The position numbers and the translations under genes were made by a program. The notes below the pieces were generated by a model that was not told where the DNA came from, searched no databases, and saw only the letters and a list, made by a program, of their open reading frames with translations. Of a stretch of DNA of 64,000 bases, positions 33,801 through 46,530 are shown piece by piece (the stretch's first letter is position 1; each line of letters starts with the position of its first letter). This DNA is from Pardosa pseudoannulata (Eukaryota > Arthropoda > Arachnida > Araneae > Lycosidae), in the NCBI GenBank assembly GCA_032207245.1, contig CM063510.1:156563758-156627757 (forward strand), given 5' to 3'.

Positions 33801-34056
33801 TATATGTATACATGTTTCTATATTTTATTCAATGTCATGTACAGCCTACCAAAAAGTTTATCAAATCATAGAGGAAATTTAGTCTAGTTTTTTTTAAAAT
33901 TTGAGTTTTTAAACTCTAAAAAAACTTTTATAAAATTAATTTGTTATTTTCATATTGAAAAATGTTTGAAATTAAATTAATAATTTTGATGCTGTTTAAA
34001 TTATAAATTTGATAGGGTTATGTGTTAATTATTTTCCTTTCTTAAGAAAAAACATT

Positions 34057-34220
34057 CCATGAAAAACATTCACTCTAAAAAATATTCTATAGAAAAAACA
34101 TAATTTAAAACTCTTACTAATAAGTTGTTTCTATAGAATGTTATTTCTTTAGGGTAAATAATATGGTTTTTCTACAGAATGTTTTTACCTCAGAGTGAAT
34201 AGTGTTTTTCATTTCATGTA
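34057..34220. repeat. Long imperfect palindrome
   Basis: The left arm CATGAAAAACATTCACTCT...ATTCTATAGAAAAA is mirrored by the right arm TTTTTCTACAGAATG...AGAGTGAATAGTGTTTTTCAT. Arms are about 45 bp with small gaps around a spacer of about 65 bp that also contains TTCTATAGAAT words. It could be a foldback-type MITE. SINE copy 13 inserted just downstream. Confidence 0.65.
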
Positions 34221-34243
34221 ATTAATGAGATTCTCCTATTTAA

Positions 34244-34420
34244 GTTTGGTTTAGTTTGGAGTGCTACGGTCTACTTTTTGCAATACGAGGGATAATGAGA
34301 CCGGGACCTACAGCATAAAGCCGATTCCGAACGGCTACGGACATCCATGCCATGGTGGGATTCGAACCACGAACTACGGTACCAAAGGCCAGCACCCTAA
34401 TCAATCGGCTATCGTTTGGC
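34244..34420 (-). repeat. tRNA-derived SINE, copy 13
   Basis: The 14-bp duplication ATTCTCCTATTTAA lies at 34230-34243 and 34421-34434, the longest and cleanest in the window. Confidence 0.93.
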
Positions 34421-34434
34421 ATTCTCCTATTTAA

Positions 34435-36640
34435 TTAACACAGAGCATATCATATTTAGAAATTAAACATCATCAAAGTTACTAATAAAATTTCAAACAC
34501 TTTCCAAAATGAGATGAACAAACTAAATTGATAGAAGTTTTCTCTTAGTGTACCGATGTTCTTTCCCACGATGATCAGCACGTGCATACACAGCTGTGGA
34601 ATAAATGTGCAAGAAGAATTTAGGTGCAGCTGCTGACTTCGAGTTTTAGTGCGGACCCCTGCGGAGCAGTTATAGATCACAGAGTGGCACAAGTGTCACG
34701 GTCAAGCCCAGACAGCGATGTAGCTGTGAGATAGGGGGTGCTGGGGCTAAACAATAATGTCAACTTTCACAAAAGAAGCCATTTTAATGAGCCCACCTGC
34801 ATACCCGAATTAGGTGCAGATGTGGGAAAATTTCATCAACAAGTGATTGGCAAGGAGAAAAAATAGGGGCGTTGAACCGAAGTTTAAAGGTGTCAAAAGA
34901 ATGTTTGAGAAGGAGTCTATGTCGGGATTCAAGATTTGCTGAACATCCACATCCCGTGAGCAAACCAGAGGGCACGGGCCAGCAATTTATTCCCGAACTC
35001 GCATGCGTATGATCGACGCCAGCATAGACGTCCAGCAAAATAACGGCTCTACGCCAGTATTTATGTCCAGCCTGCTCCCCTGCAATTACTGCAGGTAAAC
35101 TTAATAATATCCATAATTATTTCCTGGGTCTCCTAATCTTTTGATAAGGAATACTATTTCAAGACTATTGATGAATAGAAAAATCAAATATGTTAAAAAC
35201 TAAGAAAGTGATGTATTAATTTGTAAATATTGTACATAATAAATATTTTAGTTTGAATATTAGGTATTTTCCTTTAATTCCATAGCGTATATTTTACTGT
35301 GTTTCCCCTTTGAAAACGTACATTGGTGTTTGGGTTGTAAGTACATTACAACATTTAAAATTTAAAAACTCTAATAAAAAATTTTGAAAAAAATCTCTAG
35401 AGTTTCTAATCTACTCGATGATTGGATAAATGTTTCAATAGACTGTATGCCACACACACCCAAGAGATGAATAAACTATAGACAACTCTCTCTTTGGAGT
35501 CACCGGAAATACACGAGAAAGTGTTCGATACGGATACTTTCGATGACCGCAGAACGTCCCTGCACCTGTAGCAAAGAAAAGGCTTGAATCGGGTTTGCCC
35601 AACTCCCTTTATTCACCGTTTTTTTCCTCCTTCTTCAGCGGAATGATTCAATAGAGTGAATCAGAGAACGGGACCGGCGTGGAATTAAAATGACCGGAAT
35701 GATTGAATAACACTTTTCGAATCTGAATGGAAGGCAGGGGGAACGAACAAAAGGAAACGGCCCACGTGCTTCTCTCGAGACAAACCGCGGCGCGTTTGAA
35801 AAAAGGTTCTACGTTCTAAGAGAAGAATGAAAATCGAATGAATAGGAAGGAACGCACCATCCAATAAAAGCAAAACTTCTTCCTGGGCACAAAGACATTG
35901 TGGTTAGAAAAAGTGTGAATCATTTTGTAGTGTGGGACGAACAGGTAGGGCGATACCTTCCGGTTTGAGGGCTTGTGGGTTCGTGCTAGGTGGCTATTAG
36001 CATGGAGCATTGTCGGGGCGATATTTAATTTCACTCCACCCTTTTCGAGTGAGGCTGTCTTTCTATCTTCGTAGATACTGGGAATTTTTTCAAAGATCCA
36101 CTGAGAAATAAGGATATGATCTAGTTGTCACATTTCATAAACTGGTGTTCAGTTTCTCGATACATTTACTCTCTTATTTGCTCGTGGCTTTCTATATTTT
36201 CTTCAGGAGGAAAGAATCTACTTGGCTTCCGTACGGCTAACATTATTTTTGGAAACAGCGGGATTCGAGTCTTCTCAATCTGATTATGCCAAACTCAAGC
36301 AAAGATACTCTTGTGATTCATGAGCTGTATGAAAGTATCTCTATTGTTATATTCGCAGTAGTTTTTAAAGAAAATATTTATTATTTTTCCAGAGATATTC
36401 GTTTTAGGGAAGGGGAAAACGCATGCATATACTTAAAATGGAATTTCAGATAAGGCCTGGCTGACCCCAAAAAAACTTCTTGAACCGTATTGGAAATACA
36501 TTTTACGGCAGCGAGCCACATCTTACATGAATCTCTCCATGTCATAGCTTGAAAAAAAATTTCATCAATCCGTTTATTCAAACCGCTTATTCCATCTTTG
36601 TCATTTTCTTTTAATAAAATACTCAATCCAGCAAAAGGTC
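34435..36640. other. Unassigned, with a balanced-composition block
   Basis: 34640-35100 and 35480-36050 are less AT-rich. Frames there (34784-35038 -, 35685-35873 -, 35816-36034 -) show no known domain. 36050-36640 is ordinary. Confidence 0.35.
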
Positions 36641-36646
36641 ACCAGC

Positions 36647-37524
36647 CTACAAGATTTTGGATGGGTAATTAATTCGGCGATACAACTCTTCCAAGAGGTT
36701 CTCGATAGGGTTCAGGTCTGGGCTCTGGGCAGGCCAGTCCATTCGATGAACTCCATTGGCACCATACCAGGCCTTGGTTAACCTCGAGACATAACAACTG
36801 GCACTGTCGTCCTGAAAGTAACAGGGGTCCAACCTGTAAAACTGCCACAACGTAAGAAGCACATTGTCATCTAAAATAGTGCAGTAGGTATCGGCGTTCA
36901 GCTTACCATGAATGGGGACCAAGGGTCCCAGTCCATACTAGGAGAAACACCCCCAGACCATAATTCCACCTCCTCCGAACTTGACTGTTGGCACAATGCA
37001 TTCTGGCAGGAGACATTCTCCAGGCAGACGCCAGACCCAGACCCTGCCATCCAAACGGTAAAGGGTGAACTTTGATTCGTCGCTCCAAAGAACCCGTTTT
37101 CGCTGATCTACTTTCTAATTTCAATGTGCTTTGCACCACATTAAATAAGCAGCGCGGTTGGACTTTGTGATCAAAGGCTTATGGACAGCAGCACGACCAT
37201 GAAAACCAAGCAAATGGTATTCATTGAAACAATACTCCCGGATGCCTGTTGAAACTCCTCGTGGATGAGGGCCATCGGTTGGGTGCGGTTCTTCCGAATT
37301 TCTCTGGACAGTACTCGTCGGTTTCTATCTCCCAGTTTCGTTGGTTTGCCGACTCGGGGCACATTCCGACAATCTCAGCTCACCTTCCACTTCTTAATCA
37401 CATAAGCCACTGTCGATTTTGGGTACTTCGGATTGCTAGATATGTTCCTTAAGGATCGGCCACATTTGTGATACCCGATAATTATACCTTTCTCGAAATC
37501 AGAGAGCTCCGAACTGCGCGTCAT
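36647..37524 (-). pseudogene. Tc1-like transposase pseudogene
   Basis: The start is at 37524: MTRSSELSDFEKGIIIGYHK opens a helix-turn-helix (CGRSLRNISS, then KSTVAYVIKKW). Later pieces are [16 protein letters not shown] with the first catalytic Asp (about 37060-37095), [12 protein letters not shown], then YFQDDSASCYVSR with the second Asp and DWPAQSPDLNPIENLLEEL with the third catalytic residue, Glu of the D34E triad. All three catalytic residues are recognisable, but the gene is split among frames with stops: after KKWKVS near 37403, near 37171-37204 and near 36905-36925. It spans about 293 codons against roughly 340 for the family, so the C-terminus is short or mutated. Terminal inverted repeats were not identified. 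Confidence 0.9.
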
Positions 37525-37739
37525 CTTGCATGCGACTAATGCCGATGCTGTTTCCTACACGATGTATACCGGCGGAGGCCGTGACGTACCTCAGGACAGC
37601 AGATATCGCCATTTGCATAGGTGTTCAAATACTTATTGGTAGACAGTATATAGTGTTGTTTTACAACCATGTTTTTCTGCTTTACAAGAATTCACTCTGT
37701 TTTTTATTAATGTTTTAATTTCTAACTTTAAAATTCCGA

Positions 37740-38345
37740 ACAGGACTCACACACATATATATGTAATGTATCAAAATTGTTACACTTAAACTATCTTTTT
37801 AAAAAACCTCCTCTCTCCCATTCTAATTCTTTAAAACCTATTTTCCCAGCTACAAAATGTCTTAATTAATAGAATGTTCTTGACTTAAAATTTTCCAACA
37901 TATTTCCCAAAGTTTTCTCTGCAACAGGTGTAAATTTTTTGTCCACTCACCTCATTTTCCAGCTGTAGCTGGAAAATGACTGAGTTTTCCCATCCAATTC
38001 TCAAGTTCGTTTTTCCTGTGATATCGTCAACTAAGCTACTTTCTCTGGGAAATATTTAGATTCCATCTCACCCTGGGATCCACCCCTGCTCCAGCACTTG
38101 TTTCGATGTACAGTCGCTTGTCTGTCGTTGACTGTTGAAGGTGTCTTTTTAACAGCTCCTCAATAAAGATTTAAGAGGTTCTCAGAATCGCGTGTTGTCT
38201 TTCAATGGAGCTTTATTAATTATAAGTTAATCACTTAGGCTTATCCTTGCCCAATAGCCCAAGTAAAAAGAATAGGGGTTATAATTCGATGTGACCGGCA
38301 GTTTAAATCTCCGTGTTACATATACATACATACATATATATATAG
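37740..38345 (+). repeat. Dispersed repeat R2, copy A
   Basis: Aligns with the reverse complement of 43345-43930: CTCTCCCATTCTAATTC, TTTCCCAGC, TGTCTGTCGTTGACT (CTGTCGTTGACTAG) and AGGCTTATCCTTGCCCAA, ending in a TACATA/TATATA microsatellite at 38320-38352. Class unknown; possibly a SINE- or LTR-derived unit. Confidence 0.6.
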
Positions 38346-41020
38346 AGAGAGAGGTTAAAATAAAAACAAGGTGTTATTATAACTTTCATTACTATTATAC
38401 ATAATCAAAACAGTAGAACAGTTAAAATAGTATAAATATATAATATATAAATACTAATAATAAAAAAGTCAATGGATTACAGTTAAGTTCATATAAATAT
38501 AATCAGATTGTATGCACTGGGCTAAGTTATGAAACTACTAAGATCCGTATTGATATGGAACGGCTAAATATATGGCACGCAGGTGGCTAACAGCCGAGAA
38601 CCGACGCTGTGTATGTGTGAGTGAGAATCGAATACATTACGATCGCCATTGTAATCTTCACATGTACTATACTGTCGGTCTTAATTACACGACCTTGATT
38701 ATTATTATTGATTATTGTTATCTGTATTATTAAGACGTCACTAAGCCACCGATGAAGCTGGGCCATTGGGGAAGGATGCCTAACTTACCCGGCATCAGAC
38801 GAGATCCTTCATACTTTCACCGAGTCGAAAAAGCTGGTTACTATGTACGAAAATTCTCCACATAGAGGGGGTAAAAAAAAGAACTGGTTTGAGAAAGCTG
38901 CAGCACTCACCAATTTAAACTTCATCTGTCTTGGGGAGAAAGTTGAAATGCTGACGTGATAGGCGAGGCCCGTTGCGCAACCATCGCATTCCTGGAATCG
39001 CAAACTCACCTTTAATGGTAGCAATTTGTACGTCCACTTTCTGATGGTACTCGAGAGCCTCCTAATTAGAAGGCAAAAAGAATGCTGGGCATGACTCGCA
39101 AGGGAATGCGACAGTGGTTATTCCGAGGCGAAATTATGATTATTTGGGTACAACAGAGGCGATCACTTCTAAAATGTACCCCTTTCTTCGTGATGCTATG
39201 AAAAGGTAATATTCAGCAATGACAAAGAAGCAATTGAGGATTAACATTTACGCACAATAAGCAGTGGTGTAGTGTAGGTTTTTGCCGATCGAGGTATACG
39301 CCAAATTTGTCGCCCTTAAATAAGATATATAGGAAGAAATGTATGATACTAAAGATAAAATTTTCAAAAGAACGGAAAATATTAAGCTGTAAGTTCATCC
39401 CATTCTGAAATATATATATTTTATGCAAACCAGGACACAAAATTTAATTTCCGAAACATAATTTGATTTATGTCATGAATACATTTTTGTCTAAAATCGG
39501 TACACAAATAGTTCAGCACAAGTTGTTAAATGACAAAAGTGTAACGAGAATAGTGGAACATATACTTTGCGCAGTAGGTAGCTGCTGTGTAAAGTATTAA
39601 GAAATGGCGTATTTCTTGATATTAGAGGACAGGTAGAGAATCCCTGGTTCTTCCCATACCAAAGTCCGTCAAAAATATGTGGTTAGACTGAATCAGGAAT
39701 CACCAGTGAAAAGGAATCGACACAGACTTCAGAATATAAGACGAGGCTTGATAGTCCAGCAAGTTATCACGCTGTACATGGGTACAACTTGAGCTCCTTG
39801 AGTCCCACCAAAAACTGAAGATTGGCCTTCAAAAACTAACGCAACCTCTCGTTGCCTTCGCTCTCTCTTTTTTTCGGCGGAAACTCGCGTCACCTGACGT
39901 CACTTTCGCCTCTTCCTATTAGCTTTTCTTTCCCGAGTTGCCATTCTGCTATCCTCCGATTGGCCCTTTCGTTAGCGTCTGACAGTCTGTCATTTCCGCG
40001 TCGCGTCCTACCTTGTAATCACCTCGAATATCTCAAGGCGTGTCGAATCGAAAATCCTTTGTAGTTTAATGTCAATTTTCCAGACAGAATGTCGCCTTGC
40101 CCTGGGTTTTAATAAAACCTCTTTGTGAAGCTAAAGGGATGTCGTGACTTCACAACCTCTAGTAGTAATTTTTTGATGCAGTAATTACTGTTTTTTATCT
40201 TCTAACTCTGATAAGTGTTATACACCATAGTTCGTGTGTATTGTACTGTTGAATGGTTAGTATTATTTTTTTGGTATTATATTATTCTATTTTCCAATAA
40301 AATATCACTGAAATCTGTCCAGTAATCATGCAACACAAATATCTCGCACAAATGTTGGCCAATATTTTGAATGTTGTTAACTGTCGGACATCCAGGTGGT
40401 TATACGCAGATATTGACGAGTGCAATGTAAAATTGAAACTTAAAATTGTCTGAAAGAAAGTTTTTGAAAGAGTATTTTGAATTGCTCGTAAGAGAAATAT
40501 TATCCTAAATTTTAAATTTAATAACTCTGCCAATTTTTACGAAACCCCCTTTTTTGTTTTTTAACCTTATTAACAATGACAGACAATGTTATAAAAATAA
40601 TATTATTTTAATGATATTTAGTTATGTCTTTTAATATCCGTAAAAGAACTATTCTCTTCTAACATCCAATGATATCTCACAACATTCACCGCAACGTACA
40701 ATACTATTTTAACCGAATATGAGCGGAAGTAAATCGAGACTGACTGTACCTCACTCCCCTCCGAACGACGGAACACAAGTAATTATTGTTATAATTATAA
40801 TTATTGCTACTAATTATAATTATTGTGACTCTTTGTAGAACTGTGAGACAAGCAAAGTAGAATTGGACTGTCGTAGATTTTTGTTATAAGGAGAAATGCC
40901 AGATAATACACATTTTAAACGTAAAGCTTCTACACAAATAGGAAAACCTTTACTTCAATAAGAAATGAATGAATTAGTTCGCAATTTAAAATTACTTCTT
41001 GGTTCTACCAGAGTAAATAT
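38346..41020. other. Unassigned region
   Basis: No family recognised. 39790-40100 is balanced in composition. 40780-40830 has overlapping ATAATTATAATTAT palindromes. No gene. Confidence 0.35.
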
Positions 41021-41021
41021 T

Positions 41022-41562
41022 GAACCATCATTACATAATATTAAAAAATGACATTCAGGGGATATCGAGGAAATATTGATCACCATTGTTAAATATAAAA
41101 CAAAAATGATATTCAGGGATTTGGGAGAAATACTGACCAATATTGTTAAATATCAAAAAATTATATTCAGTGATATCAGGGAAGTATTGACCAGCATTGT
41201 TAAATATCAAAAAAGGTATTCAGTGAAATCGGGGAAATATTGACCAGCATTGTTAGATATCAAAGAATGATATTCAGGGATATCGTGGATATATTGACCA
41301 GCATTTATAAATATCAAAAAATGATATTCAATGATATCGGGGAAATATTGGCCAGCACTCTTAAATATCAAAAAATGATATTTAAGGATATCGGGGAAAT
41401 ATTAGCCAGCACTGTTAAATATCAAAAAATGATATTCAGGGATATCGGGGAAATATTGGGCAGCATTGTTAAATATCAAAGAATGATATTCAGGGATATC
41501 GGGGAAATATTGGGCAGAATTGTTAAATATCAAAAAATGATATTCAGTGATATCATATAGGT
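41022..41562 (+). repeat. 54-bp minisatellite, 10 units
   Basis: The unit is close to ATATTCAGGGATATCGGGGA then AATATTGGCCAGCATTGTTA then AATATCAAAAAATG. Unit starts are about 41051, 41109, 41163, 41216, 41270, 41324, 41378, 41432, 41486 and 41540. The last units are exactly 54 bp, so frames stay open (18 codons per unit, MIFRDIGEILGSIVKYQK on the plus strand 41240-41560). The first units contain length changes that break the frame. I see no start, domain or flanking exon that would make it a gene. Confidence 0.95.
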
Positions 41563-42598
41563 AAGATCCATTTGTTTTTGCCGATATTTTTGCGATACCT
41601 GGGTAATTCTGGATATAATCGAACAAATCTGATAATTCTCTTAGTTTTTTAACATGAGTACAATATTAACATTGCACGTTTTTATAAGTGTTATTTAAAA
41701 TATATATTATTAGTACGTAGACAAGTGATACCCAGACAAAGTATTTTGTTCCAATTTTCACTTCGACTATCCCAAAAATCAATTTTTCGATTTCATACTA
41801 CCAATTCAAATTGAATCAAATTAAGCCACATTTAAGATAAAAAGTATACATGGTGTCGTTAGAGATTAAAGTTTGCAGAAAAAAAATATTTTAAACTATA
41901 TTTTATGACAAAAATTGGGAACCTCCTGTGAGATTCATGTGACCACCTAGAGAAAAAAAATTTTTTTTGAATGTGCTTTAAAGAATGAAACTATTTTCCT
42001 CCTAATTTAAAAAAAAATGGTGTTAACCAAGAAAATAAGCTTGAAATGTCTATGATCGGAAAATATTAGCTACTTCTATCAGAAAATAAAACTTTTCTCG
42101 TATTAGGCTTATATTTTGCCCTAGAATAGGTCAAAAGGCTTATCGCTGGTCAGTCGAGGAGCATAAATACAAATCTGTTAAACCGTGTCTGGATAGTGGT
42201 TTAATTTCTGCTGCATCACCATCTGTCTGGAGAAATCGTCGACAACTTATAAGGTTTACACACGCAAACTGTTCTCTCTGTTTTGTCTAGCAATCTTACT
42301 TCCTTGTCTATTAAATATGCGTAAGAAAAAGCTTTATAATCACTCAACAATGCAGCTTCTGTAAACCCAACCTCGGAAATTTTCCAGAGGGAAGCAAAGC
42401 TTGGAAGGTAATAAATTACAACTAGAATTGTTACTCGAAATTCAAAGATATAAATCATTTTGTGTATTGTTATACTTAAAATTACATCAGACTGACAGAC
42501 AGACAGCCCAAAAAGCTTCGTCGGCCGAAAAGAAACTGCATCTTATGCCAGCAGGCCAAAATGTATGTATGTATGTAATGCCCAAACACATACATATA
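41563..42598. other. Unassigned region
   Basis: AT-rich. A short TGTA repeat lies at 42561-42580. No gene recognised. Confidence 0.4.
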
Positions 42599-43344
42599 CA
42601 GGGCCAGCTCAAGAGTGTGCGTCATTCCTAAGCAATTATTCAACTACCACCCTATAAATTTATAACTATAAATTTATAATTTTAAAAAGTACTAATTGAC
42701 GCATATCGGTAGTTTTTAAAAATTATTTCCGCAAAAATCCTAGTATCATTTTAAAAATCCTAGATGTAACTATGTAATTTCGTTTTAAACACATAAAACG
42801 TAATATTTAAGGATATTCGACTTTAATGCTTGATGCAACTACATATTTTTAACTTTAAAAGAAAATTTTTTAGTCTCACTCTGAAGAGAGTTATAGGTCA
42901 ACATGACTACATTTCGCCAATGGATAAAGCTGTTTATTTTTTTAAAAATGCTAAATATTATTATTAAATTTGTCTTTCAACTATATCATGTTTGAAGAAG
43001 TGAATTTAAAAATTTTTTAATAAAAATGCAGATTATTCATTGTTAGGAGGGTTATCTGAATCATACTGTTGCTAATTGTCACTATTTTATAAAAAGAGTT
43101 GAAAAGAATTTTAAAATAATATCAGTTTGAAAATGTATAACTTTTAACTATTTTAAGCATTTTAGTTGAGTTATTATGAACTTTTAAGCGTTCGAAAAAA
43201 ATAAAAAATAAAAGATTGTGGAAGATTAAAAAAAAGGAAAAATTTTTTTCATTAAATTAGGAAAAACAGGCATTGTACCATCGACCCCTGTCTGATGGTG
43301 CCCCTAGATTGTGCTTAGTGTGCTGTAGACTAGATCCGGACCTG
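42599..43344. mobile_element. Possible hAT-like MITE
   Basis: The left end is CAGGGCCAGCTCAAGAGTGT and the right end, read inward, CAGGTCCGGATCTAGTCTAC, both of the CAGGGCCGGCTCTAG hAT type. The core is AT-rich with no ORF. No convincing 8-bp duplication; both flanks are CA/TA microsatellite-like, which may have blurred it. Confidence 0.45.
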
Positions 43345-43864
43345 CACACACCTACACACATATATATGTAATCATAATTTCCTCTGGTCACAATAATAAA
43401 GTAGCCCCTATTATTTTTACTTTCCCGGGCTGTTGGGCAAGGAAAAGCCTAATCAGGGTAGCAGTAATAACGAAAGATGCACTCTGGTGACATTGAAAAG
43501 AACGGGGCAAGTCTAATTAAAACTTTAATACCTGCTAAAACGGATATCTTTACTAGTCAACGACAGGCAACAGAAAAAACACAAAAATTACTCTGCTCGA
43601 ACAAAGGTGCACACAAGAGAGAAGGCAGAAAGAATTTTCCCACTTACTCAGTGAATTTAAGTGCAAGATCGGGAAAAACTATGAGTCATTTACCGGCGAC
43701 AGCTGGGAAACGTGTTGAATAGACAGAAATTTACATCTATAGGACAGAAAGAGTTTTAAGTTGAAGACACTCCTTTGTTTAAGACATTTAGAGGCTGGGA
43801 AAAAGATTTTAAGGAATTAGAATGGGAGAGAAATATTAGAGTTAAATAATTTTGATATATTACA

Positions 43865-43895
<31 letters not shown>

Positions 43896-43930
43896 ATATC
43901 TATATCTATCTATATATATATATATATATA
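43345..43930 (-). repeat. Dispersed repeat R2, copy B
   Basis: Inverted relative to copy A at 37740. The outer end is a (CTAT)n/(TA)n microsatellite at 43867-43932. The frame 43477-43722 lies inside it and is probably not a gene. Confidence 0.6.
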
Positions 43931-43932
43931 TA
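43867..43932. repeat. (CTAT)n and (TA)n microsatellite
   Basis: At least seven tandem CTAT units pass into TATC and TA units. Confidence 0.93.
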
Positions 43933-46148
43933 TCTGTGTATGTGTGAAAAATTTCGAATACATTGTATACGAATAAAATTGAATTGCAGAAAAGAAATCA
44001 GCAATTTTGGACATCTAACCATAATTCTATTAAACAAATAGTAAATCCACAAGTCATAGCAGTAATCACATTCGGACAGTCACGAGGGGAAAGAAAATAA
44101 ATTAGGAAAAACACTGTACAAACTTAGTACACGCTCTAACGCGTGGTAAATTTTTTTAAAAAAATCTTAAAATGCTAGCTGTGTTAGGGGATTTGTAATT
44201 TTCCCCATAGGTTAACATTGAGTCTGAGGAATCCAATATGGTAGGTACTACCTAAACTTCTACAGACCACCTGAATGCCTGAAAATAAAATAATAAATAA
44301 TTATTTAAATTCAAATTTTTCGAAAGACACACAAACTCATAATTCGATATACCGCCAAACTCATTATAGTGCCACGTTGTTCTCAAAACGGATATGACAA
44401 TAATCGGGTTTTGACTGTATTTTATTACTAAAAATTATTTCAAACTGTTTTTTGAATTATTCGCTTCCTATGAAGTTCAGGAAGGTTAAACTGATGACGT
44501 GCGCTAAGAGCAACTTCACCGATGCCCTGCATTTCGTGATCCACTTTCCATCCACAGATAAACTTGGCGACCAATGCGAAAATCCGGCTTATCTCTCTCA
44601 CACCTTGATGTGACTGGTTAAAAGGAGTCCGCAGCACATTTAATTAACTGGCCGCCCTTTTCGGAACCGATAAAAAGGAAAAAGAGTTCCTCTGGCCTAA
44701 TTAGGTTGCATTGGAAGACACAGTGCCTCTTATCAATGTCAGGAATGAACTTTTAAGAGTCGTCATTTTTGTATGAATATCACGTGCTCCTCAGAAAGCT
44801 TTGACGGGAGTTATAGCACCTTCTTTTTCCTTTTCGTGTCTTGACGGTTTCCTATAATGCATTCGGTTGGATTGTTTTCCATTTAAAGAGATAGAAAAAC
44901 ACGATCGAATCAAAACAGGAAAGAGTTTAAGGCCTTATCACGCGTCAACATGTACGTATTGAAAAAGTGGCGTATTCAATTTACGTTTCCTTTTTCCGAT
45001 GAAGAATAGTCGAATTTCTTATGTGACATTTTCACCCGATTAAAGGCATTATCACAAGTAACCCTTAACTAAATCTGATGATCATTTTTTGCTGTAACAC
45101 AAGAAATCTGCACTGTAACGTTGCAACGTACTGGAGATATGGTAGGCGAAGCCGTCAATGAAACAGGCTAGAAAACTGTTTAATCTAGACTAAATATTTT
45201 ATTCAGGTGAATAAATTATGTACAGCTATGCACAGGTTCAGTAGATTTCTAAATATTCTGGGATCTCGTGCTGAGATATCATTCACACAATTACGATGCA
45301 TGGGTACAATGTGGCTGGGCCTTCTAAATCACTGGATCAGTTCGCTAATTAGTGCCGGTACGAAACTCTGACACTATAACCTCCGGGCTGACGATTAGTA
45401 CAGTCGGCTTTCACACCAAGGTTCGAACGCTCAGAGTGCGTATCACGCTGGAGTTCGTGAAGGAAACTCGGGATGCAAGACGATCCAAAATGAGAGCAAG
45501 GGTCACTCTCAGCTACCTACTTCCATGCACGAAGTAGAAAAAAAGTAGTAAAATAACGGGAATGGGATCCCAAAGTCGAAAGTCGACTTCATAGCAAACA
45601 GAGACGTTGGCGGTCTCTAAAAGAAGCAAACTCCAGAAATTGGAGAGACGAGTGGACTCCTATCGAGCTCCACACAATAGCTCCCAGAAGCAACTCTCAA
45701 GAAAAAGCCTCAAGAAGAAAAGCCCCGTCTTGGATCCGCCACTCTTCTTTTATAGCGGTCCTGGTTCCCTTTACGCGATTCTTCTGGAACCTTCCAGAAG
45801 CAGGATGATGCAATCTTGGGATCACTTCCCGCCTGAATCAGCTGTTTCGTTTCCAGATGTGACCGAAAAGCCGTCTTTAAATCAGCCGACCCAAACAACT
45901 TAATTGCCTTTTTCGCTACCGATAATGGGAGCACATGTGGCTCAATTTATAATCATTTCCCCGAGTCTTTTCACTCAAATAGTCTCACAAAGTCTCAAAC
46001 GCGTTGGCTCCAGCACACGGACAGTTTTCAATTAAGTCCGGGACCTAGTACACAAACGTGTATTGTTAGGCACACCCGTTTCTACCTGCCGCTAACCGTA
46101 ATTGTCCGCTGCGAAAGGTCACATTCCGCTCCTCTTTCGCTAGGGTCA
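43933..46148. other. Unassigned, with an R4 copy and LTR-like sequence
   Basis: 44440-44930 is balanced and unique-looking. 44930-45115 is an R4 copy. 45160-46080 has features common in LTRs read on the minus strand (an AATAAA-type signal in TTTATTCACCTGAATAAAA; GGAACCTTCCAGAAG words at 45785-45800), but no paired LTR or ORF was found. Short frames at 45352 and 45607 lie inside it. Confidence 0.3.
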
Positions 46149-46392
46149 TGTAACGGATCGTTACACCGTATCCGATCCCTGTTTTAGGTGACACAATGAA
46201 GAAGCAGGTGTTTCTTGAATAAATGGTTTATTTACACCTCACAGTTATATACACATTTCTAGATTCACATTACAAATACAGTTCACAAGCATGTGAAACA
46301 CTAGACGTAGGCCTAAATAGAGACGTATGAAAAAGGGTCCCGGCCGAATGGTTTAGTAACCGACGGAAGATGGCAATTCGGTAATTTTTCAA
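46149..46392 (-). repeat. LTR-like fragment, copy A
   Basis: It begins TGTAAC and shares CCCTGTTTTAGGTGACACAA, CAGGTGT.TCTTGA.TAAT, TATTTACAC, GTAGGCCT.A.TAGAGACG and CGACGGAAGA with 54721-54965. A TGTAAC start and an AATAAA signal on the minus strand fit the 3' end of an LTR. It is cut by a TTAA-element fragment at about 46390. Confidence 0.45.
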
Positions 46393-46530
46393 TATAAAAT
46401 ACGAAAAGTTGGTTAAAAAATTACATAATTTTCGATCTATTGAGATTTAACTGAATACCTAAATTTACGTTCAAAACGCCCGCTCCCTGTACAATTCCGC
46501 TTCGAAATGTACCCACACACAATATGCTAA
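46388..46530 (+). mobile_element. TTAA element, family A, right-end fragment
   Basis: TTTTCAATATAAAATACGAA, TTTTCGATCTATTGAGATTT, AAAACGCCCGCTCCC and CACACACAATATGCTAA match the right third of the copies at 8936 and 51656. The left part is missing. Confidence 0.8.

Noticed and set aside
36381..36626. 81-codon ORF next to the Tc1 pseudogene as its C-terminus
   Set aside because: It does not show the expected C-terminal Tc1 motifs, and its relation to the pseudogene is unclear.
39263..39660. hAT-like start CAGTGGTGTAGTGTAGG
   Set aside because: No matching opposite end or duplication was found.
41240..41560. 106-codon repetitive ORF as a gene
   Set aside because: It is entirely minisatellite, the first units are out of frame, and there are no flanking coding or splice signals I can support. 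Kept as a repeat and a finding.
45160..46080. LTR retrotransposon with coding region
   Set aside because: LTR-like words are present, but there is no paired LTR, primer-binding site or gag/pol frame.
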